The position numbers and the translations under genes are program-made. Positions 1 to 7,485 of a stretch of 64,000 bases of DNA are shown piece by piece (positions within the stretch are counted from its first letter, which is position 1; every line of letters starts with the position of its first letter). The stretch is from Alteribacter aurantiacus DSM 18675 (GTDB taxonomy: Bacteria > Bacillota > Bacilli > Bacillales > Salisediminibacteriaceae), in assembly GCF_000429705.1 (NCBI RefSeq), contig NZ_KE386941.1:930001-994000 (forward strand), given 5' to 3'. Below the pieces are notes generated by a model that did not search any database, was not told the DNA's origin, and worked only from the letters and a program-made list of their open reading frames with translations.

Positions 1-350
1 TATCCATTAAAACAGATGAGCGACTACAGGAAAGAATCCTCTCATCAGAAGATTTAATAGATTGGTATGAAAAGCTCGGAGAAACGTTCAAGGATTACGA
101 TTTGAGTTTTAGCGGTGGAGAGTCCAGTCGCATCGCTCAGAAGCGCGTGGTTAAGGCGTTGCAATCCGCTATTGATAGTCATGAGGAACCGATCGTAGTT
201 GTCACCCACGGCAACCTTCTGACTCTATTGTTAAACCATTATGATAAGAAATATGGATTTAAAGAGTGGGAGGAGCTTAGAAACCCCGATGTTTTCGTAT
301 TAACTAAAGATAAAGAGGATTTCACCCTCGATCGAGAAGGAGTATTGTAG
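1..350 (+). CDS. histidine phosphatase family protein, C-terminal part (5' truncated by window)
   Basis: The reading frame is open from base 3 to the TAG at 348-350, so about 115 C-terminal residues are visible. The block VVTHGN carries the second catalytic histidine of the histidine phosphatase (phosphoglycerate mutase-like) superfamily. The upstream run SFSGGESSRIAQKR matches the segment that usually precedes it. The N-terminal RHG motif lies outside the window. The family removes phosphate from small molecules or proteins; the substrate cannot be told here. The stop is followed immediately by the ATG of the methyltransferase gene, so the two are almost certainly one operon. Confidence 0.8.
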   Translation, partial: SIKTDERLQERILSSEDLIDWYEKLGETFKDYDLSFSGGESSRIAQKRVVKALQSAIDSHEEPIVVVTHGNLLTLLLNHYDKKYGFKEWEELRNPDVFVLTKDKEDFTLDREGVL

Positions 351-1118
351 ATGTACAACGAAGACGATGTTTTTAAAGGCAACTTGCAGCCATACGAAGA
401 TCCATTAAGGTATGACGAAAAAAACGATCCTTTTACTAAAGATATTGCATTCTTTAAGAAATGGGCTTCAAAGAAATCTGGTCCAGTCGTTGAACTGGCC
501 TGTGGTACAGGAAGGGTAACCATTCCACTTGCAAAATCAGGTATTCATATGATGGGAGTGGATATCCATCCAGGAATGCTAAAGAGAGCAGAGGAGAAAG
601 GGAAAGAAAACAATGTATCTATTTCATTTTTGGAACAAGATTGTTGTGCCCTTTGTCTGCCCGTACAAACCGATTTTATGTTTATGACGGGAAATTCGTT
701 TCAACACTTTTTAACTAATGATTCACAAGATCTTCTTCTACAAGCAGTAAAAGAGCATTTAGTAAAAGGCGGGATATTCGTTTTTGGGACAAGGTTTGCC
801 CAAACTGAGGAGCTAAGGGAAGAAGTGAAGGAAACTGTACACGAGAAAAAAGGCAACACCGAGATTACATATGAACTAACCGAGCGGTATGACGCATTGA
901 ATCAAGTGTTGTATTGCGAAACGGATACACTTATAAAAGGTGAGGTTGTGGATGTCGATCGAATTAAACTCCGCTATGTGTTCCCTCAAGAACTGAAGCG
1001 ACTTTTGGATGCAAATGGATTCAAATTAAAGGAACTCTATGGAGATTGGGACGAAACGCCACTTGCTGCAAATTCAACCAATATAGTGGTTGTATGTGAG
1101 AAAAAAGAGTCCCAATAA
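351..1118 (+). CDS. class I SAM-dependent methyltransferase
   Basis: The 255-residue product has SAM-binding motif I as VELACGTGRVTIPLA near residue 47, followed by an acidic motif II (MMGVDIHPGML) and a Rossmann-like pattern. This is the small-molecule methyltransferase fold of the UbiE/Methyltransf_25 type. No motif identifies the acceptor. The ATG directly abuts the stop of the phosphatase gene, so translation is probably coupled and the GA-rich 3' end of that gene likely supplies the ribosome binding site. The protein is soluble, with no signal peptide or membrane segment. Function beyond methyl transfer is unknown. Confidence 0.8.
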   Translation: MYNEDDVFKGNLQPYEDPLRYDEKNDPFTKDIAFFKKWASKKSGPVVELACGTGRVTIPLAKSGIHMMGVDIHPGMLKRAEEKGKENNVSISFLEQDCCALCLPVQTDFMFMTGNSFQHFLTNDSQDLLLQAVKEHLVKGGIFVFGTRFAQTEELREEVKETVHEKKGNTEITYELTERYDALNQVLYCETDTLIKGEVVDVDRIKLRYVFPQELKRLLDANGFKLKELYGDWDETPLAANSTNIVVVCEKKESQ

Positions 1119-1171
1119 GGGCAATTCTTCATGTTACAATAGGAAGGATTGAACGATAAAGGAGACTTCAA

Positions 1172-2056
1172 ATGTCACATAAAACATTGTTACTTATTGA
1201 TGGATTTAACCTACTTAGCCGCGGCTATTTTGCAACTAGTTACGGCAGGACAGAAGAGCAATTAAAGAATAGTCAAGGCGTATATACGAATGCTTTGCGA
1301 GTGTTCTTTCAAAAGCTATTCAACCTTATCGACGAACACGGCATCACCCATGCAGCCGTTGCGTGGGATGTAAAAAGAGATGAAACAACCCGTAGCCAAA
1401 CCCATCAGTTTTATAAATCTCAACGAACAGATTTGCCAGAACCGCTAATCGAACAATACGAAACATTGACTCATATGCTTGAAGAAATGGGAATATCCCA
1501 ATTAACCGTCCCTTCTTATGAAGCCGATGATGTAATCGGTACGTTAGCAACAAAGTGGGCTAATGAATCAGACGGTCACTGCTATATATACAGTAATGAC
1601 AAGGATCTCTTCCAGTTGCTTGGGCCGAATGTTTCCCAAATCATTAATCGAAAAAAAGAAGAGATTGTTTATACGAATAACCTCTTTGAAGAAGAGTTTG
1701 GAATTAAATCAGCTCAATGGGTAGATGTAAAAGCTTTATTAGGAGACCGCAGCGACAATATACCGGGATGTCCGGGTATAGGAGAAAAATCGGCCCTACC
1801 CCTTATTCAAGAGTATGGGTCCATCGATAAGGTTTACGAGAAAATAGAAGAATTGGATAAAAAGTATAACCGTTATAAGAAAAAGCTCGTTGAAGGAAAA
1901 GACACCACGTATGTAAGTAAAGAACTATCTCAAATTATTTGCAATATCGAACTGTTGGAAAGTTTTTTGTTCGATGAATTGAAGCTCGACCTTACAAAAG
2001 AAACAATACTTTCTGAATTAAATCAAAAAGAAGTAAGAATTCGCTTAAGTATGTAA
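1172..2056 (+). CDS. ypcP: 5'-3' exonuclease / flap endonuclease (YpcP type)
   Basis: The 294-residue protein corresponds to the free-standing 5'-nuclease domain of DNA polymerase I. LLLIDGFNLLSR near the N-terminus, YEADDVIGTLA in the middle and NDKDLFQLL supply metal-binding acidic residues. GDRSDNIPGCPGIGEKSA is the helix-hairpin-helix DNA-binding motif. In Bacillus the stand-alone enzyme (YpcP/FenA) works beside PolA in removing RNA primers and flaps. AAAGGAG lies 7 nt before the ATG. It is monocistronic, ending in a hairpin terminator at 2127. In B. subtilis ypcP lies close to dynA; here dynA is about 26 kb away. Confidence 0.88.
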   Translation: MSHKTLLLIDGFNLLSRGYFATSYGRTEEQLKNSQGVYTNALRVFFQKLFNLIDEHGITHAAVAWDVKRDETTRSQTHQFYKSQRTDLPEPLIEQYETLTHMLEEMGISQLTVPSYEADDVIGTLATKWANESDGHCYIYSNDKDLFQLLGPNVSQIINRKKEEIVYTNNLFEEEFGIKSAQWVDVKALLGDRSDNIPGCPGIGEKSALPLIQEYGSIDKVYEKIEELDKKYNRYKKKLVEGKDTTYVSKELSQIICNIELLESFLFDELKLDLTKETILSELNQKEVRIRLSM

Positions 2057-2126
2057 GGGTTAAATTAGGCATGAAAAAGCAAAGACCCTCCCTTTTGATC
2101 ATTGAATGATACGGATTACACAAACA

Positions 2127-2161
2127 AAAAGTTGCCTCCTGCAAGGGAAGGCAACTTTTTT
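2127..2161 (+). terminator. intrinsic terminator after the exonuclease gene
   Basis: A perfect 11-bp stem (AAAAGTTGCCT at 2127-2137 with AGGCAACTTTT at 2149-2159) runs into a T tract. Confidence 0.85.
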
Positions 2162-2277
2162 GATTGTTAGAAGCGATATCTAATTCTTAATATGGTCCAT
2201 CATCTTAAGCCATAAAACGTTTTATCGATGACCTTAAATGCTTGATGCTTTTATCAAAGCCCTTTTGGTTGTATATT

Positions 2278-2478
2278 TTATGGCATAACAGTCGGTTTTC
2301 TTTTTTTCTTCTCTAACAGTATTAATATTACAAAAACCACGCCAGATATGGGAATGGCGTATAGCTGACCTACGAATATCTTCCAAGCAAAAGTGTTGTA
2401 TCCTTCAGAGGCGGGTAAAATGAGGGCAATGAAGCAAGCTAAAAGATAAACTACAAGTGATACCGTCATTTTTTTCAT
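2278..2478 (-). CDS. small two-helix membrane protein, unknown function
   Basis: The 66-residue product MKKMTVSLVVYLLACF... has two hydrophobic segments (about residues 5-20 and 38-56), with basic residues at both ends (KKMT and EKKKRK). The frame extends further upstream, but AGAGGG lies 6 nt before the ATG at 2478, which decides the start. It is separated from the convergent exonuclease gene by that gene's terminator and is divergent from the dioxygenase-like gene. No family was recognised. It could be a toxin-like or stress membrane peptide, but nothing in the sequence shows this. Confidence 0.6.
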   Translation of the reverse strand: MKKMTVSLVVYLLACFIALILPASEGYNTFAWKIFVGQLYAIPISGVVFVILILLEKKKRKPTVMP

Positions 2479-2555
2479 AAACATCCCTCTATTCGTTTGT
2501 TTCATCCTATCATACCAATGAATTGAATACACACATCTGTCATAAGTCCTATTCA

Positions 2556-2584
2556 TTGACAGTCGATCAAGTAATACATATAAT
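2556..2584 (+). promoter_or_regulatory. consensus SigA promoter of the VOC dioxygenase-like gene
   Basis: TTGACA at 2556-2561 and TATAAT at 2579-2584 are separated by exactly 17 bp, a perfect match to the vegetative promoter consensus. The predicted transcription start (about 2591) falls inside the palindrome at 2583-2607. Confidence 0.85.
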
Positions 2585-2607
2585 TAACTTACAAAAAGTA
2601 AGTTAAT
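2583..2607. promoter_or_regulatory. palindromic operator, TTAC-N5-GTAA type
   Basis: ATTAACTTAC (2583-2592), AAAAA, then GTAAGTTAAT (2598-2607) form a perfect 10-bp inverted repeat overlapping the promoter's -10 end and start site. That position suits a repressor. The core TTAC-N5-GTAA is what I recall for the thiol-redox MarR/DUF24 repressors CatR and YodB of B. subtilis, which control catechol dioxygenase and quinone-detoxification genes. The palindrome and its position are seen; the repressor identity is inferred. Confidence 0.75.
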
Positions 2608-2638
2608 AATTTTATTATAGAACATTAGGAGGATCATG

Positions 2639-3616
2639 ATGAAACTTAAAGGAATTCACCACATTTCAGCATTAACGGCAAATGCACAAGAAAACTTCAA
2701 ATTTTATACTGAAGTAATTGGCATGCGCCTCGTAAAGAAAACAGTTAATCAAGACGACACTTCTGTTTATCATCTTTTCTATGGTGATGAAAAAGGAAAT
2801 CCAGGTACGGAATTAACTTTCTTTGAAATTCCCATGGCTGCAAAAAATCACCATGGTGTGAGCAGTATTTCCTCAATTGGGCTAAGAGTCGATAACGATG
2901 CAACACTTGAATATTGGAAAAAAAGGCTGGATGATTATCAGATTAAAAGAGGAGAAATTGTTGAACGTTCCGGTAAAAAATATCTAGACTTCGAAGACTT
3001 TGAAGGTCAACGGTTATCTTTTGTATCGGATCAAACAAACAAAGGAGTAAAATCAGGTACTCCTTGGGTACATTCGCCTGTTCCTCAAGATAAAGGGGCA
3101 ACAGGGCTTGGGCCGGTAAAATTAACTGTACGAAAACCTGAAACCACGATCAAAGTTCTTACGGAGATACTTGGATTTGAGAAAACAGATCGTTCTTACC
3201 CTTCTTCTGTTGACGGTCAACCAGATGTGATTGTCTTTGAAACAGGGGAGGGAGGTAACGGTGCAGAAATTCACCTTGAAGAACGTAATGATCTACCTCC
3301 CGAAAGGATGGGCAGAGGTGGCGTTCACCATGTAGCATTTAGAGTTGAAGATGATAATGAGTTGCATCAATGGGTCGAAAAGATCAATCGCCTTCAAATT
3401 CCAAACTCCGGCTTTGTCGATCGTTTTTATTTCCGGTCACTATATTTCCGTGAACCTAATGGAATTTTATTTGAACTAGCTACTGACGGACCCGGATTTG
3501 ATACAGATGAAGATTTGGATAAGTTGGGAGAGAGCTTAGCATTGCCGCCATTTTTCGAATCGAAGCGGGAACAGATTGAAGCGAAACTTAAGCCACTTCA
3601 TACGAAACGAAATTAG
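2639..3616 (+). CDS. VOC family ring-cleaving dioxygenase-like protein (MhqA/MhqO type)
   Basis: The 325-residue protein has two vicinal-oxygen-chelate modules, about residues 4-130 and 150-285. KGIHHISALTAN opens the first. GGVHHVAFRVED and the late glutamate in ILFELATDGPGF supply the His/His/Glu metal site of the second. The family includes Fe(II) extradiol dioxygenases and glyoxalases; the Bacillus MhqA/MhqE/MhqO group answers to quinone and catechol stress. An in-frame ATG lies one codon earlier (2636), but AGGAGG is 6 nt from 2639 and homologues start MKLKGIHHIS. The redox-type operator at 2583 supports a role in aromatic detoxification. The true substrate is unknown. Confidence 0.85.
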   Translation: MKLKGIHHISALTANAQENFKFYTEVIGMRLVKKTVNQDDTSVYHLFYGDEKGNPGTELTFFEIPMAAKNHHGVSSISSIGLRVDNDATLEYWKKRLDDYQIKRGEIVERSGKKYLDFEDFEGQRLSFVSDQTNKGVKSGTPWVHSPVPQDKGATGLGPVKLTVRKPETTIKVLTEILGFEKTDRSYPSSVDGQPDVIVFETGEGGNGAEIHLEERNDLPPERMGRGGVHHVAFRVEDDNELHQWVEKINRLQIPNSGFVDRFYFRSLYFREPNGILFELATDGPGFDTDEDLDKLGESLALPPFFESKREQIEAKLKPLHTKRN

Positions 3617-3665
3617 CACAATAGTTGAAAAGAAATGACTTGGATCATGCAAAGCTTGCCAAGGA

Positions 3666-3698
3666 GCCCACACTTTTTATAAAGTGTGGGCTTTTTTA
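3666..3698 (+). terminator. intrinsic terminator after the VOC gene
   Basis: An 11-bp stem GCCCACACTTT / AAAGTGTGGGC (3666-3676, 3681-3691) is followed by six T. Confidence 0.9.
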
Positions 3699-4106
3699 TA
3701 CAGAGAATATAAATCTACTAATTTAAAAAACTAATGTTTACTGAGCTGGTTGCCTATAGGGCAGGTTGATCCTTTCAAAGGGGGATCACATATTGGAAGT
3801 ATCGATTTTGAAAGTGTAGTCTTGTCAATCAATCTCTTAAACCAACGTGAGATGCTCGTCCCTTTGTTATGCTTGGATAACCGCTAGGAGAGACATTCCC
3901 TCTGAAGTGACGTGCGTTTGCATTCTTAAGGTATTGCACGATCTGCTACGAGGCATAGAGAAAGAAGTAGGGTTTTATCTACTGGCAATACGCGAATCTC
4001 TTAGAGATGATCTTAATCAATGATCTCTATTATTCATTAAAGGAGACGATTCCAGCAGGACTTTTAAAGCTACTGTCGAACGGAGAAAAGAAGGAGGTAT
4101 GTGCAT
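3699..4106. other. non-coding stretch of about 400 bp upstream of the monooxygenase genes
   Basis: All frames are broken by stops, and no recognisable protein remnant, RNA or repeat was found. Only the 3' end is interpretable: AAGGAGGT at 4091-4098, the ribosome binding site for the gene starting at 4107. The promoter of the cluster should lie here, but no convincing -35/-10 pair was identified. The length is unusual for this gene-dense window, so an unrecognised leader or decayed gene is possible. Confidence 0.5.
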
Positions 4107-5021
4107 ATGTACAGTTTCCCATTTCCTTTTGAAGAAGGACAATCTCATTATTTTTATAAAAATAACGCAGTACAAATGAAAAACAGGACCACCGTCCAAA
4201 TTACGCCAAACTACCTAAAAGAGATGAAGCTAAAGAGGGATACGATCATAAAGAATCCTGAACGTTGTTTTGTAGCCCTTGACCATACATACGAAGCTCA
4301 ATGGGAAGCGACTTTGTATATAGCTAAAGAACTAGCTTTACGTTACCCAGATACATTTACGATGACGTCAAGAAAATACGGATTTACATTAAACAATCAT
4401 CTTCTTAAGGAAGAAGTACGTTTTGATTACAAAGTCAATAAGGAGCCTTTAAACGATATCGGAAAACATGTACAAGAAGATCTTATTCTCATGTTTCAGC
4501 GGGAAGGCCAATTGTTCTTAGATGCGGGGCAATTATGCTTTCCTTCCAATTGGTCTCTGGCTTTTAATAAAGGCATGGCATTTATGGATATTCATAGACC
4601 TGTACCAGGGTTTCAAGAAGGACAGCTAGATCGAAGAATTGAACGATTTCTTCTACACTTGTGTCCAGGTGACCCCTTTGAACGCTCCAATTGGTCTTTA
4701 ATGGCTGGTGAAACCTTGAATACCCATTTGGAGACGTTTCCAGAGTGGGGAAAAAAGAGGTACAGCGTGACTGAAGATACGGTAGGAAATTACGTACACG
4801 TAAGGGTAGAAGTACAGAAGCTCCACCGTTTGCCGAAAACCTATACAATTTTGTTTACAATTCACACCCATTTACTTTCCTTGAAAGAATTAAGTAAAGA
4901 TCTCAATAAGGCAAATCAACTTTACACGATCCTTCTTTCTTTGCCAAAACCAATTGAGGAATACAAGGGGATTACCCCTTATAAGTCTCACGTCATGAAC
5001 TATTTGGAGGGGGTTTTATGA
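4107..5021 (+). CDS. heme-dependent oxidative N-demethylase (DUF3445), dimethylamine monooxygenase heme subunit
   Basis: The 304-residue protein matches the DUF3445 (heme-dependent oxidative N-demethylase) family. The hallmark block is GQLCFPSNWSLAFNKG followed by IHRPVPGF near residues 135-165, then ERSNWSLM. Related proteins are the catalytic subunit of bacterial dimethylamine monooxygenase, which oxidises secondary methylamines to monomethylamine and formaldehyde using O2 and reductant. GTG at 4101 is in frame, but AAGGAGGT sits 8 nt before the ATG at 4107. The stop overlaps the next start (ATGA), so it is co-translated with the two partner genes. No signal peptide; cytoplasmic. Substrate identity is inferred from gene order. 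Confidence 0.8.
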   Translation: MYSFPFPFEEGQSHYFYKNNAVQMKNRTTVQITPNYLKEMKLKRDTIIKNPERCFVALDHTYEAQWEATLYIAKELALRYPDTFTMTSRKYGFTLNNHLLKEEVRFDYKVNKEPLNDIGKHVQEDLILMFQREGQLFLDAGQLCFPSNWSLAFNKGMAFMDIHRPVPGFQEGQLDRRIERFLLHLCPGDPFERSNWSLMAGETLNTHLETFPEWGKKRYSVTEDTVGNYVHVRVEVQKLHRLPKTYTILFTIHTHLLSLKELSKDLNKANQLYTILLSLPKPIEEYKGITPYKSHVMNYLEGVL

Positions 5022-5461
5022 GTTGGCACATCGTTAGAGGAAAACAAAAATACATTATTTTGTACGAGGACTATGTTGACATTACAAAACTCGTAAGGGA
5101 ACTTTGTTTTCACCGTTCCCTTCTTTCATTAATAAACGTAGGAGAACCTGACCAATTAGCTTCCATATTAAACAAGGAATTGATGGGTACTTATATTTAT
5201 TTATCATTGAAAGTGAAAAAAACACGAGAAGTGTTGAGCCTTTTATATGACCTCGGATTCTCTCCATTGGATCTGCAAGTTGTAAAAGAAGAAAGTGAGC
5301 GTGCAATTTTTTGTGCTCATTGCCATACGGTTTTTATTACAGATGATCACCCTCATGCAGTTTGTGAAAAATGCAACATCACTTTATCAGTAACGAATCA
5401 TTGGTCTACTTTTCACCACGCATTCCTTGGCTCCTTTGAATTTGAGGGTGATTCACTATGA
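5018..5461 (+). CDS. dimethylamine monooxygenase DmmA-like four-cysteine subunit
   Basis: The 147-residue protein has a C-terminal metal-binding ribbon with C99-x2-C102 and C116-x2-C119. This is followed by LSVTNHWSTFHHAFLG, which resembles the C-terminus of DmmA-family subunits (C-x2-C, C-x2-C, L-x-V-x-x-H-x-S, A-x-L-G). The N-terminal 90 residues contain no recognised motif. It overlaps both neighbours by 4 bp, so all three proteins should be made together. The likely role is structural or electron-transfer partner of the heme subunit. Without the neighbours it would only be a putative zinc-ribbon protein. Confidence 0.7.
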   Translation: MSWHIVRGKQKYIILYEDYVDITKLVRELCFHRSLLSLINVGEPDQLASILNKELMGTYIYLSLKVKKTREVLSLLYDLGFSPLDLQVVKEESERAIFCAHCHTVFITDDHPHAVCEKCNITLSVTNHWSTFHHAFLGSFEFEGDSL

Positions 5462-6417
5462 AGATTCCGGTGAGTGTAGAGAGCGTCGCTATGGAAACTA
5501 ACGATATCAAGCGATTCCGGATAAAACATAGATTTAATGAACCCTTACCGGAGATCCATCCCGGTGCTCATATATTAACGTACTTACCTTCAAATGAAGG
5601 GGTAATAATAAGGCCTTATTCGTTAACAAATCGAACGACAGATGGGCGGTATGAGATTGCAATTAAACTCGTACAGAAAAGTAGGGGAGGCTCATTTAGA
5701 TGGCATCATTCAGTAACCGTCGGAACAGAGCTTGAAATCAGCTTCCCAAAAAACATTCTAAAGCCTGAACTACTTGGGAGACACCATGTTTTTTACGCTG
5801 CCGGAATTGGTATTACACCTTTTCTAACCATGTTACATTGGTGTAAAGAAACGGGGAGGTCTTTTGAACTGCATTACGGCGCTTCGATAAAAGAAGAGTG
5901 TCTCTTTTATGGTTATTTAAAGGAAAGCTTTAAAAGTGAAACGAGGTTTTACTTTTCGAGAGAGAGAAGAAAAGAGCGAATTGACTATTATTGTTCCCTT
6001 CAACGTCATCCTATTGGTACGCATGTCTATATATGTGGCCCTCCTTCTTTTATAGAAAATATAATAAATGCTGCAAAAAATTTAGGATATCCCAGAGAAA
6101 GGATTCACTTTGAAGCTTTTCGATCTAACCAAATAAAGACAAAAACAAGCCCTTTCAAAGTCAAAATAGAGAAAAAATGTGTACCTGTAAAAGAAGATCA
6201 GGTGTTACTTGACGTACTAAATGAGAATGGATTATCGATCCCTTACTCATGCAGAGTAGGTCAATGTGGAACATGCGAAATCACAGTGAAAAAAGGAGAT
6301 GTCCTTCATCAAGATTCCTTTTTAACAGAAAAGGAAAAGCTTTCTTTCATGCTCCCCTGCGTTTCTCGAGGAAAGGGGCTCATTGAAATCGATCATAACT
6401 CATTAAATTTAATATAA
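5458..6417 (+). CDS. flavin/2Fe-2S oxidoreductase, reductase component of the N-demethylase
   Basis: The 319-residue protein has the layout of phthalate-dioxygenase-type reductases. A flavin-binding barrel with RPYSLTN at about 52-58 comes first. The NAD-binding domain follows, with GIGITP at 116-121 and CGPP at 193-196. A C-terminal plant-type ferredoxin has C265, C270, C273 and C301 binding a 2Fe-2S cluster. It would pass electrons from NAD(P)H to the heme subunit. The ATG overlaps the stop of the four-cysteine gene. This is the last gene of the cluster; the downstream region to 6701 is non-coding. Confidence 0.88.
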   Translation: MKIPVSVESVAMETNDIKRFRIKHRFNEPLPEIHPGAHILTYLPSNEGVIIRPYSLTNRTTDGRYEIAIKLVQKSRGGSFRWHHSVTVGTELEISFPKNILKPELLGRHHVFYAAGIGITPFLTMLHWCKETGRSFELHYGASIKEECLFYGYLKESFKSETRFYFSRERRKERIDYYCSLQRHPIGTHVYICGPPSFIENIINAAKNLGYPRERIHFEAFRSNQIKTKTSPFKVKIEKKCVPVKEDQVLLDVLNENGLSIPYSCRVGQCGTCEITVKKGDVLHQDSFLTEKEKLSFMLPCVSRGKGLIEIDHNSLNLI

Positions 6418-6429
6418 GTACACCTTTTC

Positions 6430-6560
6430 CTCAGTGCGTAAGGCTTTTCTTCACCTCATCCGCTCCCGTCCCGCGAAGGTGCCTTCCTCGAGTAAAGCAC
6501 TTGCGGTGCCTCTCCTGGCTCACACGACCGGAGGAGTGCGACTTTCTAGCGTTCAGCCAC
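6430..6560 (-). repeat. degenerate GC-rich dispersed repeat of Bacillaceae type
   Basis: This segment is clearly richer in G+C than its surroundings and contains several short inverted repeats (GAAGG/CCTTC, GCAC/GTGC, CTCC/GGAG). Read on the minus strand, its order of motifs (AGGAG, CACCGCAAGTGC, GAGGAAGG, CGCGGGA) resembles the dispersed intergenic repeats I associate with many Bacillaceae genomes. No open frame is present. Assignment rests on recollection of the pattern, and no second good copy exists in this window. Confidence 0.45.
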
Positions 6561-6701
6561 ACATATCAAATGGATACGGCACTTCACATAAAATGAAAAG
6601 GGTCAAAAACTAAGAGGGACACTTATTTAAATTAAAGTTAAGATACATGAAATAGAGAGATTATCCCAAACTAACAGGTGAATAAAGAAAGGGGTAATCA
6701 C

Positions 6702-7244
6702 ATGCAAACTTTTGTCCTTTACGCCAGTATGAATGGTCATACAGAAGTTTTAGCCACCGCAGTCGCTGACGGTGCAAGAAAAGTGGAAGGAATGGACGTT
6801 GTACTGAGTTCAGTTGAAGACATCGATCCTGATTCTCTTAAAGAAGCAACGGCTATCATTTGGGGCTCTTCCGGATATTTCGGCGAACCGAACCCAAAGA
6901 TGTCAAACTTCTTATCCAAATTAGGAGGTCTTTGGTTTTCAGGCGCTCTTCAAGGAAAGATTGGCGGCGTTTTTGCTACCACATCTACACAGCATGGCGG
7001 AGTCGAAAACATTTGCCGTGCCTTGCAAACACCAATGCAGCATCATGGGATGATTTTCGTTTCCAATACGGGTCCTTTAGATGATAATCGAGTCAAGTAT
7101 GGAAATCCTTATGGTGCAACAGCTGTTATTCCAGTTGAAGAATCTAAAGATGCTCCATTGAACAAGCCAGTAGAAGGAGAAATGAAAATCGCAGAAGATT
7201 ATGGAAGGCTAGTCGCTGAGATCGCGACTAAGCTAAGCAAGTAA
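6702..7244 (+). CDS. flavodoxin-like NAD(P)H:quinone oxidoreductase (WrbA-like)
   Basis: The 180-residue protein begins MQTFVLYASMNGHTEVLA, a flavodoxin-type phosphate loop. WGSSGYFGEPNPKMSNFL and ATTSTQHGG are the FMN-binding and WrbA-like segments. WrbA enzymes reduce quinones by two electrons and protect against redox cycling. The frame opens earlier at 6678, but the GAAAGGGG site and the flavodoxin N-terminus place the start at the ATG at 6702. It is monocistronic, with a strong terminator at 7255. The substrate is not known, and arsenate or chromate reductase-like flavoproteins share this fold. Confidence 0.8.
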   Translation: MQTFVLYASMNGHTEVLATAVADGARKVEGMDVVLSSVEDIDPDSLKEATAIIWGSSGYFGEPNPKMSNFLSKLGGLWFSGALQGKIGGVFATTSTQHGGVENICRALQTPMQHHGMIFVSNTGPLDDNRVKYGNPYGATAVIPVEESKDAPLNKPVEGEMKIAEDYGRLVAEIATKLSK

Positions 7245-7254
7245 AAGAACATGT

Positions 7255-7302
7255 AAAAGCTGTTTGAAAAGGTAGTTGACCTTTTTCAAGCAGCTTTTTT
7301 TT
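7255..7302 (+). terminator. intrinsic terminator after the flavoprotein gene
   Basis: A long stem (AAAAGCTG then TTGAAAAGGT, pairing with ACCTTTTTCAA and CAGCTTTT) is followed by an extended T tract. Confidence 0.9.
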
Positions 7303-7485
7303 TAATGTAGGAATTTATAATCATACGAAATGTCATTAAGTTTCTTTATTACTGTATAAAATGTTAAATTTACGCAATTATTTACAAAATTATGTTTATT
7401 CTTTCGTCCTATGAGGAAAAGTCTAGTAGACAGAAAAAATAGGCTACCTAAGAGAGTTCTTAAAAATGAAAAGGGAGAGATGGTT

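Noticed and set aside
7303..7485. Cyclic-di-GMP or similar riboswitch before the LPATA protein gene
   Set aside because: None of the conserved c-di-GMP-I or -II core sequences can be found; only short hairpins are present.
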